Assembly (NCBI GenBank): GCA_963702575.1
Contig: CAVPCU010000006.1
Location: forward strand, 186,001 to 250,000
Origin: VRUE01 sp963702575
GTDB lineage: Bacteria > Actinomycetota > Thermoleophilia > Solirubrobacterales > 70-9
Length of the DNA: 64,000 nt
Reading direction: 5' to 3'
A program made the translations under genes and the position numbers. Shown in pieces: positions 25,617 through 35,116 of this stretch. Every line of letters begins with the position of its first letter. The stretch's first letter is position 1. Below the pieces are notes generated by a model, which made no database searches, was not told the origin of the DNA, and saw only the letters and a list, made by a program, of their open reading frames with translations.

Positions 25617-26831
25617 ATGAGGCGTGAGCCGGAGAGGTTGCGGTTCGAGATTGGGGCGCGGGATGGGGCGGCCCGCGCGGGGGTGCTGCATACCGCGCAT
25701 GGGCCTGTTGAGACTCCGGCGTTCATCCCGCTGGCGACGAAGGGGACCGTGCGGGGGTTGGACTCGTCCGAGGTGGCCGGGCTTGGGTTCGAGATGGTGC
25801 TGGGGAACACCTACCACCTGTTCGTCTCGCCAGGGCCCGACCGCATCGCCGCCGCCGGTGGCCTGCATGGCTTCATGGGCTGGGAACGGGCGCTGATCAC
25901 CGATTCGGGTGGGTTTCAGGTGTTCTCGCTCGCCCACGGCGGCGTCGCCGACGAGGTGAAGGGGAAGGGGCGGCCCGGAGGGGACCACGGGTCGGTGGTC
26001 TCGATTGGCGAGGAGGGAGTTCGATTCCGGTCCTATAGAGACGGCCGATCGCTGTTCATCTCGCCCGAGGTCTCGATGGAGGTGCAGGCGAAGCTGGGGT
26101 CGGACATCGCGCTGGTGTTCGACGAGTGCACTCCGTACCACGCGGATCGGGAGTACACGGCTCGGTCGATGGAGCGGACGCACCGCTGGCTCGATCGTTG
26201 CCTGGAGTGGCACGGGGAGAACGGGCCCGAGCGCCAGGCGGTGTTCGGGATCGTCCAGGGCGGGGTCCACGAGGACCTGCGGCGGGAGTCTGCGCGGGCG
26301 GTCTCCGCGGCCGGCGTCGACGGGATCGCGATCGGCGGCACGCTCGGGCGCGACAAGGAGGAGATGCGCGGCGTGCTCGAGCTGACCGCGCCGCTGCTGC
26401 CGACCGACGCGCCCAAGCACCTGCTCGGGATCGGCGACGTCGACGACCTGCTCGCGGGGATCGGCTTCGGCCTCGATGTCTTCGACTGCGCGATCCCCAC
26501 CCGTCTAGCCCGCCACGGCACCGCCCTCGTCCCCGATCCCGCCAACCGCTTCCGCCTCGACCTGCGCAGAGACTGGACCGGCGACCGCAACCCGATCGCC
26601 GAAGGCTGCCCCTGCCCCGCCTGCCAGCGCCACGACCGCGACTACCTCAGCTACCTCTCGAGAGCCGAGGAGTTGACCGCCGTCCGCCTCCTCTGCCTCC
26701 ACAACCTCACCTACCTGCAGGAGCTGGTCGGCGGCGCCCGCGAGGCGATCCTCGTCGGCGAGCTCGCCACCTACGCCAGCGCCGTCCTCGGCGGCCGCCC
26801 GCCCTGGGACGCGCGCCAGGTCGCCAGCTAA
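25617..26831 (+). CDS. tgt: tRNA-guanine transglycosylase
   Basis: This 404-residue TIM-barrel enzyme has catalytic Asp in LITDSGGFQVFSL, the second Asp in LVFDECTPYHADREY, the FGIVQGGVHEDLRR segment, and the zinc site GCPCPACQRHDRDYL with the later His in LCLHNLTYL. It exchanges guanine at tRNA position 34 for preQ1 on the way to queuosine. No queuosine biosynthesis gene lies in the window. ATG 25617 follows the palindrome; the same frame is open far upstream but overlaps gpmI. Confidence 0.94.
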   Translation: MRREPERLRFEIGARDGAARAGVLHTAHGPVETPAFIPLATKGTVRGLDSSEVAGLGFEMVLGNTYHLFVSPGPDRIAAAGGLHGFMGWERALITDSGGFQVFSLAHGGVADEVKGKGRPGGDHGSVVSIGEEGVRFRSYRDGRSLFISPEVSMEVQAKLGSDIALVFDECTPYHADREYTARSMERTHRWLDRCLEWHGENGPERQAVFGIVQGGVHEDLRRESARAVSAAGVDGIAIGGTLGRDKEEMRGVLELTAPLLPTDAPKHLLGIGDVDDLLAGIGFGLDVFDCAIPTRLARHGTALVPDPANRFRLDLRRDWTGDRNPIAEGCPCPACQRHDRDYLSYLSRAEELTAVRLLCLHNLTYLQELVGGAREAILVGELATYASAVLGGRPPWDARQVAS

Positions 26832-26891
26832 GATTTCTTAGTTTATTTTGTGTAAACTGAGAGGAACCGCCGATCGACCTGGGGAGGAACG

Positions 26892-27557
26892 ATGGCCCGT
26901 CCGATGAAAATCGTGTGCACCGCCTTCATGCTCGCCGTCATGGCAACGCTCTGCATCGGAGCGGGGTCCGCCAGCGCGGTGGCGCTCTGCAAGGAAAACA
27001 AAAATGCCTGCCCCAAAGGGATGACATATCCCAAAGACACCGTTTTCGCGCTGAAAAACGTAAAAGGCGGCGAAATCGCCTTCGTCGGGACGAAAATGAA
27101 CGTCACCTGCAACAGCTCGACGATCACCTACAAACTCGGCGCCGAATCGGCCGCGCCGCTGCCCGGGAGCCTGACCGCGTTTACGCTCACCGAATGCGAA
27201 GGATGCAAAACCGCAACGGTCCCGTTCCTGCCCTACAGCTCCGAAGTCAAACAGGTGGGCGGCGCCTGGGTGCTCTCCTACCAGAACGGCGGCAGTGGAG
27301 TCTCGAGGGTCAGGTTCAGCGAATGCGCGTTCGGCGTGGAATGCACCTTCAGTCCGGGGGTGACCGAACTTTCGTTCACCGGGGGGCAGCCAGCCAAAGT
27401 CACCGCGTCGAAAGTCTCCATGATTCTGATCGCCGGCAACAAAGAATTCTGCGGCGAAGAAACCATCATGGGCGGGACCTGGGAATTCGCGGAAGCCACC
27501 GAACCGGGGCAGAAAGGCGTGGCCAACCCGCCTGTGTGGCCGCAATTGCAACCGTGA
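26892..27557 (+). CDS. Secreted protein of unknown function
   Basis: This 221-residue protein has a clear signal peptide (AFMLAVMATLCIGAGSASA). The mature part is Cys-rich, with pairs at ALCKENKNACPKG, TCNSSTITYK, TECEGCKTA and FSECAFGVECTFSP, suggesting disulfides in a beta-rich fold. GGGGAGG at 26881-26887 precedes ATG 26892. The upstream region is AT-rich and contains AGTTTA...TAAACT. Codons such as AAA and GAA are much commoner than in neighbours, as in the other secreted proteins here. Function unknown. Confidence 0.72.
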   Translation: MARPMKIVCTAFMLAVMATLCIGAGSASAVALCKENKNACPKGMTYPKDTVFALKNVKGGEIAFVGTKMNVTCNSSTITYKLGAESAAPLPGSLTAFTLTECEGCKTATVPFLPYSSEVKQVGGAWVLSYQNGGSGVSRVRFSECAFGVECTFSPGVTELSFTGGQPAKVTASKVSMILIAGNKEFCGEETIMGGTWEFAEATEPGQKGVANPPVWPQLQP

Positions 27558-27587
27558 GCCTGGGCCGGCGGACGCCGGCCGACCGGC

Positions 27588-28814
27588 TCATTCGGTGTTC
27601 TTGTGGACCAGTTCCTTCACTTCTTCGACGACCTTGTTGACGGTGTGACCCGCGACTTCGCTGGCCTTGACGCCGCTCGCCTTGTCGGTCGCGACGATCA
27701 CCGCGGCGGCGACTGCGGCGGCGATCAGGACGAGGGCCACAGCCGCGAGGACGAAGCGGGCGAAGCGGGAGAAGGCGCCGCGCCGCGGCGGCTGGGGCCT
27801 CGCCGGGACGGGGGGCGGAGCGGCTGGCGGGGGCTGCGGCGCCCGCGCCGCCGGGCGGAGGCTGGGCGAGGCGGGCCGTACGGTGGTCCGCTCGGTCCGG
27901 TCGATGCGGCGCGTCGCCGTCTCGCCGCCGAGCACCTGCGTCGGCGTCGCTCCCTCCTCCAGCGGCAGGGTCACGTCCTCGCCCTGGAGGCCGAGCTGGA
28001 GGCCGCCGGCGAGCTCGTCGGCACTGGCGTAGCGCCGCGCCGTGTCGCCTTCCAGCGCCCGTAGCACCGCGGCGCCGAGCGGCTCCGGAACGGCGTCGTT
28101 GTAGGTGGTGGGGGCGAGCGGGCGCTCGTTCTGCTGGCGCACCGCGAGCTCGGCCAGGCTCGAGCCCTCGTACGGCAGGCGGCCGGTGAGGAACTGATAG
28201 AGGACGACGCCGAGCGCGTAGACGTCGGTCGCCGGAGTCGCCTCCTCGCCGCGGACCTGCTCGGGCGCCAGGTAGGCGGCGGTGCCGACCACCGACCCGA
28301 CCTGGGTGATCCGGGTCTGTTCGATCGCCCGCGCGATGCCGAAGTCGGTCAGCTTCACCGTCATCTGGCCGCCCCCGACCGGGCCGCCGACGACCATCAG
28401 GTTGCCCGGCTTGACGTCGCGGTGGATGATCCCGCGCCGGTGGGCGTAGTCGAGGCCGGCGCAGGCCTGGGTGCCCGCCTCCGCCGCGATCTCGGGCGCC
28501 AGCGGCCCCTGGCTCTGCAGGATCTGCGCCCCGGAGCGCCCGGGGGCGTACTCCATCACGATGTAGTGGCGCCCCTCGTCGAGTCCGGTGTCGTAGACCT
28601 GGACGATGTTGGGGTGGATCAGCTTCGCCACCGCCAGCGCCTCGCGGCGGAAGCGGGCGACGAAGCGCTCGTCGTCGGAGAGGTGCTCGGCGAGGATCTT
28701 CACCGCGACCGTTCGCTCGAGGATCAGATCGGTGGCGCGGTAGACGTTCGACATCCCGCCCGAGCCGAGGCGGTCGCCCAGCTCGTAGCGCCCGGATAGC
28801 GCTCCGGTCTCCAT
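27588..28814 (-). CDS. Membrane-anchored Ser/Thr protein kinase (PknB-like, no PASTA domains)
   Basis: This 408-residue protein has a complete kinase domain: glycine loop GSGGMSNVYRA, VAVKIL Lys, catalytic IIHRDVKPGNLM, LTDFGIARA and AYLAPEQV. A Pro/Arg-rich juxtamembrane stretch (PPPAAPPPVPARPQPP) follows, then one membrane segment (FARFVLAAVALVLIAAAVAAAV) and only about 35 extracellular residues, so there is no sensor domain. Its ATG overlaps the stop of the preceding lipoprotein gene (TGATG on the minus strand), suggesting the lipoprotein could supply the external part. Confidence 0.9.
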   Translation of the reverse strand: METGALSGRYELGDRLGSGGMSNVYRATDLILERTVAVKILAEHLSDDERFVARFRREALAVAKLIHPNIVQVYDTGLDEGRHYIVMEYAPGRSGAQILQSQGPLAPEIAAEAGTQACAGLDYAHRRGIIHRDVKPGNLMVVGGPVGGGQMTVKLTDFGIARAIEQTRITQVGSVVGTAAYLAPEQVRGEEATPATDVYALGVVLYQFLTGRLPYEGSSLAELAVRQQNERPLAPTTYNDAVPEPLGAAVLRALEGDTARRYASADELAGGLQLGLQGEDVTLPLEEGATPTQVLGGETATRRIDRTERTTVRPASPSLRPAARAPQPPPAAPPPVPARPQPPRRGAFSRFARFVLAAVALVLIAAAVAAAVIVATDKASGVKASEVAGHTVNKVVEEVKELVHKNTE

Positions 28815-29401
28815 CACTTGCCTTCGCCGGCGGCCGGGCTGCCCGGGCTGACGCCGCCCGAGGGGCTCACGGTGCCGCCTTCTTCGCTCCCGGCCGGCGG
28901 CGGGCCGTTGCCGTTTTCGAGTCCTTTGCCTTCGCCATTTGCCTGCGGGGGGAGTTCGTGGGGGCTTTCGGGTTCTTGGGGGGCCGGAGGAGGAAGCTTC
29001 GCTTCCTTCCCCTTTTCCTTCCTTTCGGCCTTCGACGGCTTTTCTTCTTCGCCTTCCGTTTCCGGTGCCACTTCGGCCGGGGCGAGCGCTTCGCTGCCCG
29101 CTTCTTCGCATTCGGCGATCACTTCGTTGAGCCGCGCCGCCCCTTCGCGCAGCGCCAGCTTCAGCCTATGGTCGACCCCGCCCAGTTCCTCGATCTGTTC
29201 GCTCACCTGGGCGGCTGCGCTTTCGGCGCCCAGGCAGTCGCCTTCGTCGCTCAGTTGCTTGACCGAGTCGAGGTTGGCGGTGATCTCCCGCGCGGTCTCG
29301 CCCGGCAGCAGCTTGGCGTCTTCGCCGCCGCAGGCGGCGAGGGCGACCATCGCGGCGGCGGCGAGCCCGAGGGCGAGCGTCGGTGCGGCCAGGCGAGGCA
29401 T
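28814..29401 (-). CDS. Lipoprotein co-encoded with the Ser/Thr kinase
   Basis: This 195-residue protein has a lipoprotein signal (LGLAAAAMVALAACGGED), a helical region of about 90 residues (EITANLDSVKQLSDEGD...LNEVIAECEEAG), then a long Glu/Lys/Pro-rich and Gly/Ser/Pro-rich disordered tail. It lies upstream of the kinase on the minus strand with coupled translation. No enzyme motif is visible. It may sense or scaffold outside the membrane for the kinase; that is inference from gene order only. Confidence 0.7.
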   Translation of the reverse strand: MPRLAAPTLALGLAAAAMVALAACGGEDAKLLPGETAREITANLDSVKQLSDEGDCLGAESAAAQVSEQIEELGGVDHRLKLALREGAARLNEVIAECEEAGSEALAPAEVAPETEGEEEKPSKAERKEKGKEAKLPPPAPQEPESPHELPPQANGEGKGLENGNGPPPAGSEEGGTVSPSGGVSPGSPAAGEGK

Positions 29402-29454
29402 CCGGCCGAGTCTAGAGAACGGTCTCCGGCGTGGATTTTGCCTGCAAGCGACGA

Positions 29455-30228
29455 TCATCGACCGACGCGGAGGCGATCGGCGAGCCGCTTCGGCAACCCC
29501 GCCGCCGCGATCGAAGCGGCGGCCCGCTCGACGTCGTAGCGGACGCGGTGAAAGCGGGCGGAATCGGCGTCGGTGTCGATCTCCAGCCAGGCGGCGCGGG
29601 CGTCGCCGTCGCGCGGCTGGCCGACGCTGCCGGGGTTGAGCAGCCACTCGCCCGCGGCGAGGTCGAGCAGCGCGCCGTCGCCGGTCTCGGCACCGCGGAT
29701 CTGACCGCGGTCGCCGTGCGGTCGCTCGAAGAAGAGCTGGACGTGGGAGTGCCCGACGAGGCCGACGCGCTCGGCCTGGGCGTCGAGGCAGGCGTCGGCC
29801 TGCTCGGCTGAGAGGACGTACTCCCAGACCGGGTCGCGGGGCGAGGCGTGGAAGAGGCCGATCCCCCCGCGGCTGGCGAGCGGCTCCAGCTCCCGCAGCA
29901 TCGCCAGCGTGCGCTCGGCGACGTTCTCCCGCGTCCACTCGACCGCCGCCGCCGCGGCCTCCGAGAAGGCGGCGACGTCGAGCGCGCCGAGGACCGCGAG
30001 GTCGTGGTTGCCGACCAGGCAGATGGCGCAGCGCTCGCGCACCAGGTCGGCGCAGGCGTCGGGCTCGGCGCCGTAGCCGACGATGTCGCCGAGGCACCAC
30101 GTCTCCTCGACGCCGGCGGCCTCGATCGCGTCGAGCGTCGCCTCGAGCGCAGGCAGGTTTGCGTGGATGTCGCTGATCGCGGCGAGGCGCACGACCGCCC
30201 AGCGTACCCCGGCCGCGTCGCGGTCCAT
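29455..30228 (-). CDS. Calcineurin-like metallophosphoesterase
   Basis: This protein is about 257 residues with the metal-binding blocks of the YfcE/MJ0936 type: AISDIHANLPAL, CLGDIVGYG, LVGNHD, LFHASPRD, LVGHSHVQLFF and LLNPGSVGQPRDG. It hydrolyses phosphoesters using two metals. It is divergent from argS with 11 bases between the chosen ATG (30228) and argS GTG; a GTG at 30192 directly before the first strand is an alternative start. Substrate unknown. Confidence 0.86.
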   Translation of the reverse strand: MDRDAAGVRWAVVRLAAISDIHANLPALEATLDAIEAAGVEETWCLGDIVGYGAEPDACADLVRERCAICLVGNHDLAVLGALDVAAFSEAAAAAVEWTRENVAERTLAMLRELEPLASRGGIGLFHASPRDPVWEYVLSAEQADACLDAQAERVGLVGHSHVQLFFERPHGDRGQIRGAETGDGALLDLAAGEWLLNPGSVGQPRDGDARAAWLEIDTDADSARFHRVRYDVERAAASIAAAGLPKRLADRLRVGR

Positions 30229-30239
30229 ACGATGCCAGC

Positions 30240-31865
30240 GTGAGCGGGACCGACTCGATCGCCGAGCTCCGCGCCGCCGTCGAGCGCGCCGCGCGCAGCC
30301 TGCGCGACGGCGAGCCGACCGGGCCCGAGCCGACCCTGGACCGGCCGCCGAAGCCGGAGCTCGGCGACTACAGCTCCAACGCGGCGATGCTGCTCGCGGC
30401 GCCGCTGGGCGAAGCACCGCGCGATGTCGCCGCCCGCCTCGGCGCCGAGCTGGAGCGCGAGCTGGGCGCCGAGCAGAGCCTCGAACGGGTCGAGGTCGCC
30501 GGCCCGGGCTTCGTCAACCTCTTCCTCTCCGACCAGTGGTACCGGCGGGCGATGGCGCGGCTCGGCGCCGGCCTTGGGCCGGCGCCGACCCCTTCGCCCG
30601 AACGCGTCCTGGTCGAGTTCGTCTCGGCCAACCCGACCGGCCCGCTGCACGTCGGCGGCGGCCGCCATGCGGCCTACGGCGACGCCCTGGTGCGCCTGCT
30701 GGAGGCGGCCGGCCACGAGGTAGGGCGCGAGTTCTACGTCAACGACGCCGGCGGACAGGTGCAGCGCTTCGCCGCCTCGATCGCCGCCCGGATGACCGGC
30801 GCCGAGCCGCCCGAGGACGGCTACAAAGGGCCCTACGTGGACGACCTGGCCGAGCGGATCGGGGCCGAGGGCATCGACCCCGGCGACCTCGAGGCGGTCG
30901 GCGGCCGCGGCGTCGAGCTGGTGCTCGAGGGAGTGCGCGAGACCCTCGACCGCTTTGGCGTGCGCTTCGACACCTGGAGCTCGGAGCGGGCGCTGTACGA
31001 GCGGGGCGAGGTCGAGGCCGCGCTGAAGGCGCTCGAGCGGCGCGGCCACACCTACAGGAGCGAGGGCGCGCTGTGGCTGCGCAGCACCGAGTTCGGCGAC
31101 GACAAGGACCGCGTTCTGGTGCGCGCCGAGGGCGAGCCGACCTACCTCGCAGCCGATGTCGCCTACCACCGCGACAAGCTCGAGCGCGGCTTCGAGCGGC
31201 TGATCGACGTGCTCGGCGCCGACCACCACGGCTACGCGCCGCGGCTGCGCGCCGCCCTCGCCGCCCTCGGTGCCGACCCGGAGCGGCTCGAGGCGCTGAT
31301 CATGCGGCTCGTCCACATCGTCGAGTCGGGGGAACGCGCGCAGATGTCCAAGCGCAGCGGCGACTTCGTCTCGCTCGACGAGCTGATCGACGACATCGGC
31401 GTCGACGCGACCCGCTGGTTCATGCTCTGGCGCAGCCACGACACGACCGTCGACCTCGACCTCGAGCTGGCCCGGCGCGAGTCGGCCGACAACCCGGTCT
31501 ACTACGTGCAGTACGCGCACGCGCGGATCGCCAGCATCCTGCGCAAGGCTGGGGGCGACGCGGGCGAGGCCGGGGCGCCGACGCCGGGCACCGCGCTCGA
31601 GCCGGCCGAGCGCGACCTGGTCAAGCGCCTGCTCGAGTTCCCCGAGGAGGTCCGCGAGGCCGCGGCGCGGCGCGCGCCACACCGGATCTGCGCCTACTCG
31701 ACCGCCGTCGCCGCCGACTTCCACGCCTTCTACCGCGACTGCCAGGTCGTCGGCGCGGAGGGGGAGGGGGTCGAGCGTTCCCGCCTCGGGCTCTGCATGT
31801 TGACGAAGCGGACGATCGCCGAGGCGCTCGGCCTGCTCGGCATCGCCGCCCCCGAGCGGATGTGA
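30240..31865 (+). CDS. argS: Arginyl-tRNA synthetase
   Basis: This 541-residue class I synthetase has an N-terminal tRNA-binding domain, the HIGH-like FVSANPTGPLHVGGGRH, the catalytic core (FYVNDAGGQ, YLAADVAYHRDKL, GADHHGYAPR), a KMSKS-like AQMSKRSGDFV, and a C-terminal DALR anticodon-binding domain (YVQYAHARIASILRKAG). GTG start 30240. The gene is uninterrupted, unlike the hydrogenase operon less than 2.5 kb downstream. Confidence 0.95.
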   Translation: MSGTDSIAELRAAVERAARSLRDGEPTGPEPTLDRPPKPELGDYSSNAAMLLAAPLGEAPRDVAARLGAELERELGAEQSLERVEVAGPGFVNLFLSDQWYRRAMARLGAGLGPAPTPSPERVLVEFVSANPTGPLHVGGGRHAAYGDALVRLLEAAGHEVGREFYVNDAGGQVQRFAASIAARMTGAEPPEDGYKGPYVDDLAERIGAEGIDPGDLEAVGGRGVELVLEGVRETLDRFGVRFDTWSSERALYERGEVEAALKALERRGHTYRSEGALWLRSTEFGDDKDRVLVRAEGEPTYLAADVAYHRDKLERGFERLIDVLGADHHGYAPRLRAALAALGADPERLEALIMRLVHIVESGERAQMSKRSGDFVSLDELIDDIGVDATRWFMLWRSHDTTVDLDLELARRESADNPVYYVQYAHARIASILRKAGGDAGEAGAPTPGTALEPAERDLVKRLLEFPEEVREAAARRAPHRICAYSTAVAADFHAFYRDCQVVGAEGEGVERSRLGLCMLTKRTIAEALGLLGIAAPERM

Positions 31866-32476
31866 GGGTCCTCGCCGAGATCCCCGCCCGCGCCACGCCC
31901 GGGCTACGACCGGGAACGCTGCGGCGCGGCGACCTCGAGGCGTTCGGGGGATTGCTGCGCGAGCTGGGCGGCGCCAGGGTCGTGCTCCTCACCGGCGCCG
32001 GAGCGGCGCGCCGGGAGGTCTCCCTCGGCCTCGCTACCGCGGCCGCCGCCGCTGATAGGCGCGCGGCCCTGCTCGAGTGCGACCTGCTCGACCCGTGGCT
32101 CGCCGAGGCGCTCGGCCTGGCCGCCGCCCCCGGGCTGACCGAGTACCTGCGGGGAGAGGCGGAGGCCGAGGAGATCCTCAAGCCTGTCGTCCTCGCCGGC
32201 CCCGGCTCGGCCGACGCATCGGAGCCGCTGATCTGCGTCGTCGCCGGGAGCTCCTCCGCGGAGGGACCGCGGCTGCTCGCCTCCGCCGCGCTCTCGCGGG
32301 CGCTGAGCGGGCTGCGCGCCGCCTATGAGCTAGTCGTGATCGCCGGCCCGCCGCTCAAGGACGAGCACTCGCTCAGGGCCCTGCTCTCGCCGGCCGACAG
32401 GACGCTCGCCTGCCTCTCGCCGTCGGAGCCCCGCGACCTGCCGATCTCGGTCGGCGGGCTGGTGATCCAGAACTGA
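31862..32476 (+). CDS. ParA/BY-kinase-like P-loop protein with degenerate Walker A
   Basis: This 204-residue protein resembles the ATPase half of CpsD/Wzc-type tyrosine kinases or ParA proteins: VLLTGAGAARREVSLGLATAAA stands where the P-loop should be, RRAALLECDLLDPWLAEALGL matches the Walker A-prime region, and APGLTEYLRG plus YELVVIAGPPL follow. The Walker A Lys-Ser/Thr is missing, so ATP binding is doubtful. GTG 31862 overlaps the argS stop by 4 bases. Role unknown. Confidence 0.62.
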   Translation: MRVLAEIPARATPGLRPGTLRRGDLEAFGGLLRELGGARVVLLTGAGAARREVSLGLATAAAAADRRAALLECDLLDPWLAEALGLAAAPGLTEYLRGEAEAEEILKPVVLAGPGSADASEPLICVVAGSSSAEGPRLLASAALSRALSGLRAAYELVVIAGPPLKDEHSLRALLSPADRTLACLSPSEPRDLPISVGGLVIQN

Positions 32477-32492
32477 GCCGGGCGCCGATGCC

Positions 32493-32942
32493 CTACAGGT
32501 CGTAGCGGGCGAGGTCGGCCTCGAGCCGCTCGGCGTCCTCGGCCGCGGGCCCGCGTGGCGGCGATCCCGAGCCGCGACCGGAGCGGCGCCAGCGAGCGAC
32601 GCCGAAGCCGAGCGCGACCACGGCGGCGAGGAAGGCGATCGCCGGCACCAGGTAAGCCGAGAGGTCGAAGCCCGAGTCGCTGGGCAACGCCAGCACCTCG
32701 GGCCCGTACTGGGCGACCAGCGCGTCCTTGACTTCGGCCTTGTCCTTGCCGGCGGCGATCTGCCGCCGGACGAAGGCCCGCTCGCGCTGCGCCTGGGGGG
32801 ATTCCGCGAGCTGCAGCAGGGTGCCGCAGATCGGGCACATCACTTCGTCTTCGACGTCGGGAAGGCTGGTCCGCGGCGCCGCCGCGAGCGCCGGCGCCGC
32901 GAGCAGCAACATCACCGCGAACGCCAGCCCGGCGAGTCTCAT
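32493..32942 (-). CDS. ccmH: Cytochrome c maturation protein CcmH
   Basis: This 149-residue protein has a signal peptide (AGLAFAVMLLLAAPALA), the CcmH redox motif MCPICG (LRCPxCQ in proteobacteria), the helical bundle (RAFVRRQIAAGKDKAEVKDALVAQYG) and a C-terminal membrane helix (YLVPAIAFLAAVVALGFGVA). It helps reduce the apocytochrome CXXCH thiols outside the membrane. It overlaps ccmG by 4 bases. ccmE and ccmF lie 18 kb away. Confidence 0.88.
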   Translation of the reverse strand: MRLAGLAFAVMLLLAAPALAAAPRTSLPDVEDEVMCPICGTLLQLAESPQAQRERAFVRRQIAAGKDKAEVKDALVAQYGPEVLALPSDSGFDLSAYLVPAIAFLAAVVALGFGVARWRRSGRGSGSPPRGPAAEDAERLEADLARYDL

Positions 32943-33460
32943 CGAGCGCCCTCGACGATCGGCACGATCTGCTTCTGCAGGATCTGTTCGTCGACCGGGC
33001 CGCGCCAGATGAAGGCGAGCCGGCCCCGCGGGTTGACCAGGAAGTTCTCCGGGACGCCGGTCGAGCCGAACGCGGCGCTGCGCTCGTCGCCGATCGAGCG
33101 AAGCTGTGGGTAGCGCACGTGGTACTGGCGGACGAAGGCGAGGGCGTCGTCGCTGTTGTCCTGCACGTCGATGCCGAGCACGCGCACGCCCCGGCCGCGG
33201 TAGCGGCGGGCGAAGCGGTCGAGCACCGGCGCCTCCTGGCGGCAGGGGATGCACCACGAGGCCCAGAGGTTGACCAGCACCCACTCGCCGCGGTAGTCGG
33301 CGATCTCGCCGTTGCCCTTGCCCCCGAGCACCGGCAGCTCCTTGTCAGGAACCTGGTCGCCGACCGAGATCTTCGCCTCGCCCTTGCTCAGCAGGCCGAA
33401 GCCGAGCAGCCCGATCACGGCCAGCACGGCGAGGACGGCGGCGAAGGCGCGGGCGCTCAC
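32939..33460 (-). CDS. ccmG: CcmG/DsbE-family thioredoxin
   Basis: This 173-residue membrane-anchored thioredoxin has an N-terminal helix (FAAVLAVLAVIGLLGFGLL), active site NLWASWCIPCRQEAPVL and cis-Pro region GVPENFLVNPRGRLAF. It supplies electrons for haem attachment to c-type cytochromes together with CcmH. GTG start 33460. It is divergent from the hydrogenase operon, with only 39 bases between the two starts. Confidence 0.9.
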   Translation of the reverse strand: MSARAFAAVLAVLAVIGLLGFGLLSKGEAKISVGDQVPDKELPVLGGKGNGEIADYRGEWVLVNLWASWCIPCRQEAPVLDRFARRYRGRGVRVLGIDVQDNSDDALAFVRQYHVRYPQLRSIGDERSAAFGSTGVPENFLVNPRGRLAFIWRGPVDEQILQKQIVPIVEGAR

Positions 33461-33499
33461 GGCCAGCGAAGATTAGCCGTGGCCCTTACGCTGGAGGGC

Positions 33500-34631
<1,132 letters not shown>

Positions 34632-34643
34632 CGGAGGACAGCG

Positions 34644-35116
34644 ATGGTCGATGCGACGATTGACCGGTCGCCGAGCTGCCGACCTTCGCCGGGCTCGAGC
34701 CCGGCCAGCTCGAGCTGATCGCCGGGTGCGGCGCCAACCGCGTCTTCGAGGCCGGCGAGCACCTCGTCCGCGAGGGCGACCCGGCCGAACAGCCTTCTTC
34801 GTCGATCAGGCACGGCCGGGTCGCGCTCGAGGTCACGGCCGCCGGCAGGGGCGCGCTGATGATCGCGACCCTCGGCGAGGGGGCGGTGGTCGGCTGGTCG
34901 TGGCTGTTCCCGCCCTACCGCTGGAGCTTCGACGCCCGGGCGCTGGAGCTGACGCGGACGGTCGCCTTCGACGGCGCCTGCCTGCGCGGCAAGTGCGAAG
35001 CCGACACGACGCTCGGCTACGAGCTGATGCAGCGCTTCGCCGCGGTGATGCTCGACCGCCTCCAGGCCACCCGGCTGCAGCTGCTCGACGTCTATGGCCA
35101 GCCCGCCGCCGGCTGA
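34644..35116 (+). CDS. Cyclic-nucleotide-binding (CRP/FNR-like) domain protein in the hydrogenase operon (interrupted by +1 shifts)
   Basis: GGAGG at 34633-34637 precedes ATG 34644. After two unresolved shifts before 34673 the frame gives ELPTFAGLEPGQLELIAGCG and FEAGEHLVREGDPA. Three +1 steps at 34787, 34794 and 34804 then restore a cNMP-fold stretch (FFVIRHGRVALEV), followed by an open frame GEGAVVGWSWLFPPYRW to the TGA at 35114-35116. The protein is about 150 residues: a lone cNMP-binding beta-roll and helix without a DNA-binding domain. It sits between two hydrogenase subunit genes, so it may be a regulatory or structural partner. Confidence 0.72.
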
